A stretch of 64,000 nucleotides of DNA, from NCBI RefSeq assembly GCF_024362405.1, contig NZ_CP101454.1, positions 3,100,001 to 3,164,000 of the forward strand. The letters are read 5' to 3'. The number at the start of each line of letters is the position of its first letter. Position 1 is the first letter of the stretch. The notes under the pieces were generated by a model. That model worked only from the letters and a program-made list of their open reading frames with translations. It was not told where the DNA came from and did not search any database. Position numbers and translations under genes: made by a program. Positions 17,384 to 26,029 of the stretch are shown one piece after another. The stretch is from Halorarius litoreus. GTDB taxonomy: Archaea; Halobacteriota; Halobacteria; Halobacteriales; Haloarculaceae.

Positions 17384-17926
17384 CCCCAGCGTTGTGACGA
17401 CTCGGCCACCATTCGAACTGTATTAAACATGTGAGTTGAAACGATAATTCGACTCCTCGGTTAAATCGTGTTCGGTCTTTACAAGAGTCGAAACGCCGAG
17501 AAACGGCGTCTCCGCGCGTTTCGCGGCACATAAAGCCCCGGACCATATTGGGTGTGGAAACTACCCCATCTCGACATATGTGATAAACTACCGGATATGG
17601 CCGGGGGATGTGGCGTTTGTTCGTGAATGTCAAACAGGGGACTGCCGAAGCTAGTCGGGCTGATTCCGAGAATCTGTGTCGACTGAATCTCGTCTGTCGA
17701 CCGGCCACGCGGTGTGCCCCCGGTCCACTTCGTCGAGGAGGTGCGTTCGCTGCTGTTCGCGCGCTGCGACTTGCAGGGTTCAACTCCCTCAGTGGAGGAA
17801 ACACGTCTCTCACGTTCGTTCGAGACGGGTATGCACCGGCCGGGAGTTGAACCACGGTCGCTCACGCTGTTCGCTCCCTGATTCAATCCCGCGAGGAGAG
17901 ACGTGCTCGCTGCCGCTCGCACCGTA
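17384..17926. other. 543-nt spacer: pilus operon promoter, small hairpins, tRNA-Gly fragments
   Basis: No convincing gene. The right part of the pilB promoter (minus strand) lies near 17425. Two perfect hairpins stand side by side: cgccg/cggcg at 17494-17508 and ccgcg/cgcgg at about 17512-17526. From 17777 the sequence turns into fragments of the tRNA-Gly T-arm in both orientations: ggttcaactccc at 17777-17788, its exact inverse at 17842-17853, and gattcaatccc at 17880-17890. I see no coding signal in 17530-17770. Confidence 0.7.
17829..17853 (-). repeat. Partial copy of the tRNA-Gly 3' end
   Basis: About 25 nt (tgcaccggccgggagttgaacc and flanking bases) repeat the 3' end of the tRNA-Gly gene at 17927 onward, in the same orientation. 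The copy stops inside the T-arm, as an attachment-site-like fragment would, but no integrase is nearby. Confidence 0.85.
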
Positions 17927-17997
17927 TGCACCGGCCGGGAGTTGAACCCGGATCGTTGGCTTGGAAGGCCAAAGTCATGCCATTAGACCACCGGCGC
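17927..17997 (-). tRNA. tRNA-Gly (anticodon UCC)
   Basis: A complete intronless cloverleaf. Acceptor GCGCCGG pairs with CCGGUGC (one G-U), discriminator A. The D arm is GUC...GAC. The anticodon stem UUGGC/GCCAA closes loop CUUCCAA, giving UCC (reads GGA and, by wobble, GGG). The T-arm CCGGG-UUCAACU-CCCGG is canonical. CCA is not encoded. It lies downstream of, and on the same strand as, a Trm9-like methyltransferase whose eukaryotic relatives modify U34 of tRNAs such as this one. Confidence 0.97.
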
Positions 17998-18104
17998 GCT
18001 CGCCGATGGCAAGCGCGCCGAGGTTCGCGGTTCCTGTGGAACCGCTCCCCACCGGCGTTCGGACGCTCACCACCGGTCTCTATCCACCCGTAATCCACCC
18101 CGCC

Positions 18105-18749
18105 CTATGTGCGTTTCCCTTCCGGGCCGACCACGGCGTAGCAGTTCCCGCTGGAGACGACCGACGATTCCACCCCGAGGGCACTCGCCGCGAGGTCCGC
18201 GTCGAACTCCGCCGGGTCGTAGATGTGGTAGAACCGCCCGACGGTCTCGCCACCGGGGAGCGTCCAGTCGACGGTGGTGTCGAACCCCTCGTCGCGGTCG
18301 AAGCGGTCGTGGGCCGTGCTCCAGGCGCTGACGACGGCGCTGCCACCGGGGCGGAGCACGCGCGCCAGTTCGTCGAGACTCGCGACCCGACCCTCGCGAG
18401 TCGGGAGGTGGTGGATGGTCGCGACGTACACCGCCAGGTCGACGGTGTCGGACGCGAGGGGAAGCCGGGCGGCATCTCCCTGGAGCAGCGTCGCGTCGAA
18501 CCCCCGGTCGGCGGCGCGCCGTGCTGCAGCGTCGAGCAGTCCCCGGGAGGCGTCGAGCCCGACCACTCGCTCGGCGTGCTCACACAGGAGCTCGACGTGC
18601 CGACCGTTGCCACAGCCGACGTCGAGTGCGAGCGACACGACCCGGCCGTCGAGAAACTCGCGGACCTCCGGCCACGGGTACTCGCGGGTCGAGGCGAAGT
18701 GGTCGGCGATGCGGTCGTACGTCGCGGCCACCCCCGCGCGGTCGTCCAT
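18105..18749 (-). CDS. Trm9-like tRNA wobble-uridine methyltransferase
   Basis: A 214-residue class I SAM methyltransferase. The N-terminus ATYDRIADHFASTREYPW followed by PEVREFL matches the Trm9/ALKBH8 signature (YxxIAxHFxxTRxxPWPxVxxFL). Motif I is LDVGCGNGRHV (about 42-52), the acidic residue after it is GLDAS, and the motif IV region is VATIHHLPTREGR. Eukaryotic Trm9 with Trm112 methylates carboxymethyl-uridine at position 34 of tRNA. A partner Trm112 gene is not seen here. The tRNA-Gly(UCC) gene lies about 107 nt downstream on the same strand, a plausible substrate. Confidence 0.82.
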   Translation of the reverse strand: MDDRAGVAATYDRIADHFASTREYPWPEVREFLDGRVVSLALDVGCGNGRHVELLCEHAERVVGLDASRGLLDAAARRAADRGFDATLLQGDAARLPLASDTVDLAVYVATIHHLPTREGRVASLDELARVLRPGGSAVVSAWSTAHDRFDRDEGFDTTVDWTLPGGETVGRFYHIYDPAEFDADLAASALGVESSVVSSGNCYAVVGPEGKRT

Positions 18750-18788
18750 GCTACAGGGGTCGCTCCCGGGAGAGAAAACTCGCCCGGT

Positions 18789-20888
18789 TCAGAATGGCAG
18801 GAGCAGCGCGGCGACCGGGTTCGCCTCCTGTGCGTAGAGGAACGCGAGGTACGCGATGGTCAGGAGGACGCTCGCGTGTTTCACCCCGTCCTTGAGAGAA
18901 CCGCCACCCATCTGTCCCCCGACAAGCCCCGAGAGCGTGGCCTGGATGATGGCGGCGTGGAAGAACACGATGCGGTACTGCTGGATCTCCGACTCGGTGA
19001 CCGTGATGAATCCGGGGGTCGGTGCCCCAGCGGCCGTCTGCGCAGCCGTCTCGCTCGCCGTCGGGAGGTTCGGGATGAGCACGAAGTCGATGGCCGCGAT
19101 GACGACGAGGAACACCAGGAACGCGACGTAGATGACCACGAGGTAGGTGACCATCTCCTGTCGCCGCTGGCGCTTCAGTCGGCGGTCGTTGCGCGCCTGC
19201 TCAGCGGCGATTCGGAGGACGGGACCGATCTCGTTCGACGCACGCATCGCGTTGGTGATGAGCGTCACGATACGCGTGACGGCGGGGGTCTCGACACGTT
19301 CCTCGAACCGTTCGAGCGCCGCCTCGACGGTCGCGCCCCACTGGATGTCTCGCCAGATGCGCTCGACCTCCGCGTCGAGTTCGCCCACGTCGCTCCGACG
19401 GACCCGGTCGAACGACGAGACCACGGAGACGCCGGCTTCGTTCAGGCTCGCGAGCCGTTCGAGCAGGTCCGGGACAGCCTCCTCGAGCTGTTCCAGCTTC
19501 CGCCGGTGGATCTCGTGGACGATGGCGAACGTCACCAGCACGAACAGCGTCGACTGGATGAGGAGGTCGTCGAACACCCGGACGTCGAACGGTCCCTCCG
19601 AGAAAACGGCGGGGAGCTGGGTCGCGACGAACCCGACCGCCAGCGGCACCGTCACGTAGAGGACGAGCGTCGGCTGCTCGACGAGCGCCTCGAACGGGTT
19701 CGAGAGGGCGTTGACCGCCCGACGGAACCGCTTGTAGGCGTCGAGGCGTCCGAGGTTCAGCCGCGACTGCTCGGAGACGACGCCGCCGTCGGTCACCGCC
19801 AGCGCCTCCGTGTCGACGAGGTCGCTGGCGGTCGACTCGGGGTCGGTCGGCTCGAAGCTGTCCCGACTCGCGCGCAGCGGCTGGGTTATCTCGGAGAGAT
19901 ACGCGACGAACAGGATGTTGGTCGCGGGCAACACGGCGTAGCTGATGAGCTTCAGCAACAGGAGCATCCCGCCGCTCGTCAGCCCGATGACGAGCAGGAT
20001 GGTGAGCAAGAACAGCATCCCAGCGACGACCACCGTGACGTACACCTCCGCGGTCGTCGCCAGCAGGTCGAGGATCTTACGCTGCTGATCCTCCGCCGCC
20101 TCGCGGTAGCGCTCGTACTCGTCGCGGAGGAACGCCGAGAGGTTCTGCCCGGACTGGAGCACGCTCGAGAGGTTCTCCGCGAACTTCTGGAACTGGTCGG
20201 AGGGCGTCCGTCGCGCGAGGTCGCGGACCGCAGTCACGAGGTCGTCCCCGAACAGCTCGATGTTCTGGACGCCGACGCCCATCTCCTCGGCGGCGGTGCC
20301 GAACACGTCGCGGTTGCGTGCGAGCGCACGCATCACGTCGGGGAACGCCATCCCGCCACGCGAGAGCGCGTAGACGAACGCCACCATCCGCGGCATCCCG
20401 GCTTCGATCTGCCGCTCGCGCGTATCGGCCCGAATCGACGGGAGCTGCCAGCGGACGAAGTAGACGATGGAGGCGGTGAACCCGCCGAAGACGATGCTCG
20501 CCCCGAGCAGGACGGCGAAGTACTTCGCGGAGAACGACAGCAACCAGTCGGGGAGCGGTCGGAAGATGCCGCGGGCGATGGGTGCCGTGATGGTCGTGAC
20601 GTTGAGGGCCTCGATGATGAGCGCACCGAGGTAGACGCCGAGGACGGCCCCACAGAACGCCCCCGCCGCGGTGTAGAGGTACGTCTTGACGACGTAGAGT
20701 CGGTACGGGGTGCCGATGCCGGCCGCACGGAGGTTCCGCTCCCGGCGCCCATCGTGTTCGGTGGCGGGACCGGAGAACACCCCCCACGCGATGCGGTTGA
20801 CGGTGCGGTCGGCGCGCCGCGAGTGGGGAGCCACCGCGAGGAGTGCAAGGATGAGCACCGCGAGGCCGAGCGGAACGTACTCCAGCAT
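18789..20888 (-). CDS. Type IV pilus membrane platform protein (PilC/TadC-like), system 2
   Basis: A 699-residue protein, double T2SSF architecture, with TM clusters near 1-20, 65-145, 270-340, 430-490 and 590-690. It is clearly a distant paralogue of the platform protein of system 1 (same order of helices, little identity in loops). The ATG at 20888 begins MLEYVPLGL and shares one base with the ATPase stop (TGATG), so the pair is co-translated. The longer open frame upstream is the ATPase gene read out of frame. It ends about 40 nt before the ATG side of the methyltransferase gene. No pilin gene adjoins this pair. Confidence 0.88.
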   Translation of the reverse strand: MLEYVPLGLAVLILALLAVAPHSRRADRTVNRIAWGVFSGPATEHDGRRERNLRAAGIGTPYRLYVVKTYLYTAAGAFCGAVLGVYLGALIIEALNVTTITAPIARGIFRPLPDWLLSFSAKYFAVLLGASIVFGGFTASIVYFVRWQLPSIRADTRERQIEAGMPRMVAFVYALSRGGMAFPDVMRALARNRDVFGTAAEEMGVGVQNIELFGDDLVTAVRDLARRTPSDQFQKFAENLSSVLQSGQNLSAFLRDEYERYREAAEDQQRKILDLLATTAEVYVTVVVAGMLFLLTILLVIGLTSGGMLLLLKLISYAVLPATNILFVAYLSEITQPLRASRDSFEPTDPESTASDLVDTEALAVTDGGVVSEQSRLNLGRLDAYKRFRRAVNALSNPFEALVEQPTLVLYVTVPLAVGFVATQLPAVFSEGPFDVRVFDDLLIQSTLFVLVTFAIVHEIHRRKLEQLEEAVPDLLERLASLNEAGVSVVSSFDRVRRSDVGELDAEVERIWRDIQWGATVEAALERFEERVETPAVTRIVTLITNAMRASNEIGPVLRIAAEQARNDRRLKRQRRQEMVTYLVVIYVAFLVFLVVIAAIDFVLIPNLPTASETAAQTAAGAPTPGFITVTESEIQQYRIVFFHAAIIQATLSGLVGGQMGGGSLKDGVKHASVLLTIAYLAFLYAQEANPVAALLLPF

Positions 20889-22513
20889 CAGTCGTCGGTC
20901 GCCTCGGCTTCCGCGGGCGCCTGGGCCTCCTCCCCGATGTACTCCATCATCCGATGCGGGTCGGCGTAGTATCGGTTGACCATCGCGGTGAACTGCTGGT
21001 ACTGGGAGACATCCTCCTCCCAGAGGTGTTTCAGGAACTTCCGGCGCCGCTGGAGCTCCCGCAGGAGCTCGGACTGCGACCAGCCGCGCTCCTCGCGGAT
21101 CTCGTTCAGCAGGTGGCGGTTGCCTTCCCGGAACGTGTCGTCGGTCGCTCGCCACTCGAAGGCGTTCGAGTAGTCGAGCTCACCCGTCCGCTGGTCGATG
21201 CCCTCGATCTCCGCGAGCGTCTGGGCCCGACGGACGCGCTCGCCACCGAACCGTGCGAGCACCTGTACGCAGAGCACGTCGAGCGACTGCACCATCGGCC
21301 GCGGAACGTTGATGGGCTCGTTCTCCAGGCGGTTGATGACCGTCTGGACGGAGTCGGCGTGCATCGTCGACAGCGTCGTGTGCCCGGTGTTCATCGCCTG
21401 GAACAGCGTGATGGCCTCCTCACCACGCACCTCTCCCACGAGGATGTACTCGGGGCGGTGGCGGAGCGCGCTTCTGAGAAGGTCGTACATCGTGACGTTC
21501 GCCGCCTCGTCGAGCCGCTCACGGGTCACCGACGAGAGCCAGTTGTCGTGATACAGCGCCAGCTCCCGCGTGTCCTCGATGGTGATGAGTTTCGACCGCG
21601 GCGGGATGAACATCGAGATGGCGTTCATCGAGGTGGTCTTTCCCGACGCCGTGCCGCCCGCGAAGATGATGTTGCGGTTGTTCTCGATGGCGAGCCAGAG
21701 ATACGCCATCTGGTCGAGCGAGAACGTGCCGAACTCCAGTAAGTCGATCGGCGTGAACGGCTCGTCGCTGTACTTCCGGATGGTGAACGCCGAGCCGCGA
21801 GGCGTCACCTCTTCGCCGAGTGCGAGTTCGGCACGCGAGCCGTCTTCGAGCGTCGTCTCGACGACCGGGTTCCCGACGGAGATGTGTCGCCCCGCCTGCT
21901 GCGCCATCCGGATGACGAACGAGTCGAGCTCCTCCTCGCCGAACGAGATGTTCGTCTCGATGTCCTGGTAGTCCTCGTGGTAGACGTACAGCGGTAGCTC
22001 GTAGCCGTCACACGAGATGTCCTCGATCTTCGGGTCGTGCAGGAGGGGATCGACCTTCCCGAACCCCCGGAACCGGCGCCAGAGGTAGTAGAACAGCCGA
22101 TAGAACCCGGCGGTGTCGGTGTCGATGCCGTAGTCTTCGAGGCGGTCTCGGAGTTCGTCGCGGAGGATCTCCTCGGGGGTTCCCTCGGTCTCACGGTACA
22201 GCAACGGGTTGCGCACGTCGTCGAACAGCGTCTCGAGCAGTTCGGCCTCCGCCGCGTCGAGCGTCGGCTCGATGACGCGGTACTGGTAGCTGTTCTCCGC
22301 CTCGTCGTAGAGGATTGAGACGAAGGAGAACGGCGCATTGACCCAGTAGCGGTCGAGCTCTTCGAGGTTCGAGGGGGGGTCGAACGAGACGAGGGGGCCG
22401 TGTTCGCCCGGGGCGTACGCGTCGAGCGACAGGCTCGACCCCTTGAGCATCTCTAGGGTCCGCTTTAGCTGATCGATCAGTGTTCCGGCGTCGTCGTCAG
22501 CGGTCCCTACCAT
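20888..22513 (-). CDS. Type IV pilus assembly ATPase (PilB/FlaI-like), system 2
   Basis: A 541-residue secretion ATPase. Walker A is GGTASGKTT (about 283-291), Asp box ITIEDTREL, Walker B region PEYILVGEVRG, His box HTTLSTMHADS. The Ala in Walker A and the length resemble archaellum ATPases, but no archaellin or flaF-H genes are near, so a pilus or another type IV filament is likelier. I chose the ATG at 22513 (MVGTADDDAG), because the sequence upstream (MVRQRKPRL...) is basic and unlike family N-termini. It is coupled to the downstream platform gene by a 1-base stop/start overlap. Confidence 0.9.
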   Translation of the reverse strand: MVGTADDDAGTLIDQLKRTLEMLKGSSLSLDAYAPGEHGPLVSFDPPSNLEELDRYWVNAPFSFVSILYDEAENSYQYRVIEPTLDAAEAELLETLFDDVRNPLLYRETEGTPEEILRDELRDRLEDYGIDTDTAGFYRLFYYLWRRFRGFGKVDPLLHDPKIEDISCDGYELPLYVYHEDYQDIETNISFGEEELDSFVIRMAQQAGRHISVGNPVVETTLEDGSRAELALGEEVTPRGSAFTIRKYSDEPFTPIDLLEFGTFSLDQMAYLWLAIENNRNIIFAGGTASGKTTSMNAISMFIPPRSKLITIEDTRELALYHDNWLSSVTRERLDEAANVTMYDLLRSALRHRPEYILVGEVRGEEAITLFQAMNTGHTTLSTMHADSVQTVINRLENEPINVPRPMVQSLDVLCVQVLARFGGERVRRAQTLAEIEGIDQRTGELDYSNAFEWRATDDTFREGNRHLLNEIREERGWSQSELLRELQRRRKFLKHLWEEDVSQYQQFTAMVNRYYADPHRMMEYIGEEAQAPAEAEATDD

Positions 22514-22606
22514 CAGTGTCCCCGCGCGGGCGACCCCACGTGTTAATCGGGGTTTACGCTGCCGGACCATAAATCCATCCGGGGTGTCTGACGCCGATTC
22601 CGACGC

Positions 22607-23113
22607 TCAGTCGTCGGTTCGCTCGACGCGCACGAGCATCGCGCCGAGCAGCGTGACGATGACCGCACCCACCGGCACCGTGGTGCCGAAGAACCCCTGC
22701 CAGAGCAGGACGGTGCTCGCGAGCAGTAGGACACCCCCGACCGTCAACAGCAAGCCCATGAGCCGCACGGGGTCGACAGGGCTCGCCTCAAGCTGCTCCT
22801 CGCGGGTGTAGTAGACGACCGAGAGCACCAGCGCCAGCCCGAGCGCAACCGCAGCCGCGTTCCACACGTAGTACGCCTGGAGGTTCGTCGGGTTCGCGGC
22901 CGTCCCGGGCATCTGGAACACCCACAGGAACGGCTGTTCGGCCGCGCCGAGGTTCACACCGAAGAGGAACTGGAAGACGAACAGCGGCCACCGGAGGACG
23001 ACGAAACTGATACCGCCACGGGAGGCGACCGAGACCGACCACGGGAGCAGCGCGCTCAGCCACGCCGCGACGACGGCGAGTTCACCTGCGTACTCCGAGC
23101 GGACCCATGCCAT
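22607..23113 (-). CDS. Haloarchaeal four-TM membrane protein of unknown function
   Basis: A 168-residue integral membrane protein with four predicted TM helices: about 10-25, 42-58, 80-105 and 120-160 (the last stretch may be two). It ends RVERTDD in the cytoplasm. No catalytic or metal-binding motif is visible. The start MAWVRSEYAG at 23113 was preferred over an upstream in-frame ATG because the intervening residues (MSRQLLFPRGRPAR) are basic and lie over the probable promoter. It sits 93 nt upstream of the pilus ATPase on the same strand, so it may be in the same unit, but nothing ties it to pilus assembly. Confidence 0.75.
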   Translation of the reverse strand: MAWVRSEYAGELAVVAAWLSALLPWSVSVASRGGISFVVLRWPLFVFQFLFGVNLGAAEQPFLWVFQMPGTAANPTNLQAYYVWNAAAVALGLALVLSVVYYTREEQLEASPVDPVRLMGLLLTVGGVLLLASTVLLWQGFFGTTVPVGAVIVTLLGAMLVRVERTDD

Positions 23114-23212
23114 ACGGGCAGGGCGACCCCGTGGGAATAAAAGCTGTCGGGACACGAGAGGGTGAAGTAGGCGTTACGTTCTTCCCGCCTGCGGCCGAAT
23201 AGCTGGTATTGA

Positions 23213-23644
23213 ATGAGGCGTGATTACTTCACTGTCGAGGTGACTAACGTCGATTCCGCCGGCATACCGTCGCTCGATATCGAGTACGATGGGCCGCGGG
23301 ACCAGCTCGTCGGTCGCCTCACCGACGGGACGGGCGACCCACTGGCTGCGGAGGAACTGGACGTCACCTACAGGCTGCAGTCGAACGAACGGGGGGTTAT
23401 CGGCATCACGAACCGCGTGACGGGTGAGTTCCTCGTCGAGGTGAACGCCGACAACGAGGCGGTGCTGGCGTTCATCCGTGCCGCCCGCGACGAGGGCGGC
23501 GACGACGAGACGCGCTATCGCCTTCGGATACACCACGACGGCGACGAACTGCTGAGCCACGAGAAGGGAACGCTGCTGGTGTACGACGCCGGCGGCGACC
23601 TCCGGCGGTCGGAGTCGCTGATTCCGAGCGGCGTCGAACTCTGA
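23213..23644 (+). CDS. DUF5793 family protein
   Basis: A 143-residue soluble acidic protein. It begins MRRDYFTVEV and ends SLIPSGVEL, both hallmarks of the haloarchaeal DUF5793 family, with a conserved centre GVIGITNRVTGEFLVEVN and a FIRAARDEG segment. Function is unknown; the predicted fold is mostly beta strands with one helix. It is a single-gene unit, divergent from the four-TM protein (100 nt between starts) and ending only 5 nt from the convergent membrane protein that follows. Confidence 0.85.
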   Translation: MRRDYFTVEVTNVDSAGIPSLDIEYDGPRDQLVGRLTDGTGDPLAAEELDVTYRLQSNERGVIGITNRVTGEFLVEVNADNEAVLAFIRAARDEGGDDETRYRLRIHHDGDELLSHEKGTLLVYDAGGDLRRSESLIPSGVEL

Positions 23645-23649
23645 GGGGC

Positions 23650-24471
23650 TCAGGCGCCCCTGCGACCCGCCGACCACGGCCGGTGGAACAGCGACGAGGA
23701 CGACGCGACGCGGCTGTATTCTGCGACGGCGACGAACACCACTGCCCACACGACGACGGCGGCGCCCCACATCGTCCCGACACTGCTCGTCTGTGCGGGG
23801 AAGACGACCGAAAGCACGCCGAAGTAGGCGGCGAACAGCCCGGTGAGCCAGGCGACGATACGCCAACCTGCGATGCGGGCGCTGGCGATGGCGCCGAGCA
23901 GGATGAGCCCGAGCGACACCGACACCATGTCGCCGTAGTGGCCGAACATCGCGTGCTGGTCGCCGATCCCCTGCAGCGTGAACTGGCTGACAGCGTACGC
24001 GAGCAGCGGAATCGCCGCCGCGACAGTCAAGCCGAGCAGCAGCGGGCTGTACTCCTCGCCCAGCCTGTAGAGGTTGCGCCCCGAGGGGTGGAGGATGGCC
24101 GCGAGGATGCCGAGGGCGAGGAACGGGATGACTTCCTGGACGATCTCCGGCGGTCCGGTGGTGATAGTGATCACACTCACGATTACGATGAGGCCGAGGG
24201 CGGCGAGCATCGCTGCCCGGCGCTGTCGTGGCTTGTACAACTGGACGGCGACGGCTGCGAGGAACGTGCCCACGGTGGCCGCGATGGCCATCACGTGCAG
24301 CCGGTGGATTCCGAGCGCCGCCGCCCCGTCTCCGGTGAACCCGACCACGAGCAAGGTGAGCAGCTCGCCGGTGAACACGACGCCCATCGCCAGTATAGCG
24401 AGGACGACCAGGTAAAACGCGTAGGAGCGTACGCGTCCGAGCGTCGTCTCTGCTGTGGGTGCCTCTGACAT
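23650..24471 (-). CDS. Multi-pass membrane protein of unknown function
   Basis: A 273-residue protein with about seven to eight hydrophobic helices from residue 15 to 250, a short hydrophilic N-terminus (MSEAPTAETTLGRV) and a basic C-terminus (RPWSAGRRGA). His residues in HRLHVM, HPSGRN and GDQHAMFGHYGD lie near helix ends and could bind a metal or heme, but no known motif is matched. The start at 24471 is the only one that gives a normal acidic haloarchaeal N-terminus; a longer open frame upstream is antisense to the mutase gene. Function cannot be assigned. Confidence 0.75.
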   Translation of the reverse strand: MSEAPTAETTLGRVRSYAFYLVVLAILAMGVVFTGELLTLLVVGFTGDGAAALGIHRLHVMAIAATVGTFLAAVAVQLYKPRQRRAAMLAALGLIVIVSVITITTGPPEIVQEVIPFLALGILAAILHPSGRNLYRLGEEYSPLLLGLTVAAAIPLLAYAVSQFTLQGIGDQHAMFGHYGDMVSVSLGLILLGAIASARIAGWRIVAWLTGLFAAYFGVLSVVFPAQTSSVGTMWGAAVVVWAVVFVAVAEYSRVASSSSLFHRPWSAGRRGA

Positions 24472-24585
24472 GGCACTATTACTCACGCTGTGGGGTCGCA
24501 TAGGTATAACATACTTACACGACCCTCGGTGCCCCCGACGGTTCCGCGAGAACAGAGATAAGTGTCCGAAGGGAGTGTCCGGCGT

Positions 24586-25929
24586 ATGGAACTCTTCGGA
24601 ACCGCCGGAATCCGCGGCGACGTCCGCGAGCGGGTCACCCCGGCACTGGCACTGGCCGTGGGCCGCGCGGCGGGGGTCGACGGCGACGAGTTCGTCGTCG
24701 GTCGCGACGGGCGGGAGACGGGTCACGCGCTCGCGGCGGCCCTTGAAGCCGGCCTCGAATCGGCTGGCGCGCACGTCGTCCGGGTCGGCCAGGTGCCGAC
24801 GCCGGCGCTCGCGTTCGCCTCGCAGGGGCGCCGTGGCGTGATGGTGACGGCGAGTCACAACCCGCCGACGGACAACGGGCTGAAGCTGTTCGTCGACGGC
24901 GAAGAGTACGACCAGACGGCCGAGCGCACCATCGAATCGCGAGTCGAGGCCGCCGACCCGCCGACCGAGTGGCACGAGTGGGGCGACAGCGAGCAGGTCG
25001 ACGTGCTCACCGCCTACCGCGAGGCGGTCGTCGACTACGCCGACGGCCACGGCGCCGCCCTCGACGGCCTCCCGGTCGCCGTCGACTGTGGGACGGGGAT
25101 GGGCGCGGTCGCCACCCCGCAGGTGCTTCGGGCGCTCGGGGGGCACGTCGTCTCGCTCAACGCACAGGTGGACGGCCACTTCCCTGGACGGGAGTCGAAG
25201 CCGACGCCCGAGAGCCTCCACGACTTGCGGGCGTTCGTTCGGGACGGCGAGTTCGACCTCGGCATCGGCCACGACGGCGACGCCGACCGCATCGTCATCG
25301 TGGACGGTGACGGCGAAGTCGTTCACGAGGACACCGTCGTCGCCATCCTCGCCGAGCACTTCGTCCGGGTGAGCGACGTCGCGGACCCGGTGGTCGTCAC
25401 GACCCCGAACGCCTCGGCGCGTATCGACGAGCGCGTTCGCGCGGCCGGCGGGCGCGTCGAGCGCGTCCGGCTGGGGGCGCTTCACGAGGGTATCGCCCGC
25501 GAGCGGGAGAACGGGACCGAAGACACGCAGGTCGTGTTCGCCGCGGAGCCGTGGAAACACATCCACCCGCGACACGGGCCGTGGATCGACGGCGTGGCGA
25601 GCGCGGCGCTGCTCGCGCGACTGGTCGCCGACCGGGGGCTCGACAGCCTCCGGGAACCCGTGACCGAACGGCCGTACCGGAAGGTGTCGGTCTCCTGCCC
25701 GGACGACCGTAAGCAAGCGGTGATGACGGCGCTCGAGTCGTCGCTTCCCGACGAGTTTCCCGAGGCGGCCGTGACCACCGACTACGGCGTCCGCCTCGAA
25801 CTCTCCGACGGGTCGTGGATACTGGTCCGCCCATCGGGCACCGAACCGTACGTTCGGGTGTACGCCGAGAGCGACGAGGTGGACGCGCTCGTCGACCGCG
25901 CGACTGCTGTCGCCGAGCGAGAAATATAG
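24586..25929 (+). CDS. Phosphohexomutase (phosphomannomutase/phosphoglucosamine mutase family)
   Basis: A 447-residue alpha-D-phosphohexomutase. The phosphoserine loop is TASHNPPTDNG with Ser90, the Mg site is DGDADR (Asp230, Asp232, Asp234), the sugar-recognition loop is in AAEPWKH and the phosphate-binding loop is RPSGTEPYVRVY. All four are intact. It interconverts sugar 1- and 6-phosphates; glucosamine, mannose and glucose phosphates are all possible, and archaea hold several paralogues. The ATG at 24586 gives MELFGTAGIRG, the family N-terminus. It lies upstream of the nucleoside transporter, but 100 nt and a promoter separate them. Confidence 0.9.
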   Translation: MELFGTAGIRGDVRERVTPALALAVGRAAGVDGDEFVVGRDGRETGHALAAALEAGLESAGAHVVRVGQVPTPALAFASQGRRGVMVTASHNPPTDNGLKLFVDGEEYDQTAERTIESRVEAADPPTEWHEWGDSEQVDVLTAYREAVVDYADGHGAALDGLPVAVDCGTGMGAVATPQVLRALGGHVVSLNAQVDGHFPGRESKPTPESLHDLRAFVRDGEFDLGIGHDGDADRIVIVDGDGEVVHEDTVVAILAEHFVRVSDVADPVVVTTPNASARIDERVRAAGGRVERVRLGALHEGIARERENGTEDTQVVFAAEPWKHIHPRHGPWIDGVASAALLARLVADRGLDSLREPVTERPYRKVSVSCPDDRKQAVMTALESSLPDEFPEAAVTTDYGVRLELSDGSWILVRPSGTEPYVRVYAESDEVDALVDRATAVAEREI

Positions 25930-26029
25930 CCGAATTTGAAGGAGAGGGGCCGCGAATCGCCGCTATATAGCGCTACCTGTGGCAATTTTCGCAGGCCTTA
26001 TGGCGGGTAGGCACGGGCGTTAATTCGAG

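Noticed and set aside
17961..20969. Very long open frame (about 1000 codons) on the plus strand
   Set aside because: It is antisense to the methyltransferase and pilus platform genes, is extremely Arg/Glu/Asp-rich with no domain, and such frames are common opposite G+C-rich haloarchaeal genes.
20888..22513. Archaellum motor ATPase (ArlI)
   Set aside because: Walker A resembles ArlI, but archaellins and arlF/G/H are missing, and the platform protein is the double T2SSF form of pilus systems.
25930..26029. Riboswitch upstream of the nucleoside-binding lipoprotein
   Set aside because: The 100-nt spacer has only one short palindrome (cgctatatagcg) and no conserved purine-riboswitch core; a promoter explains it.
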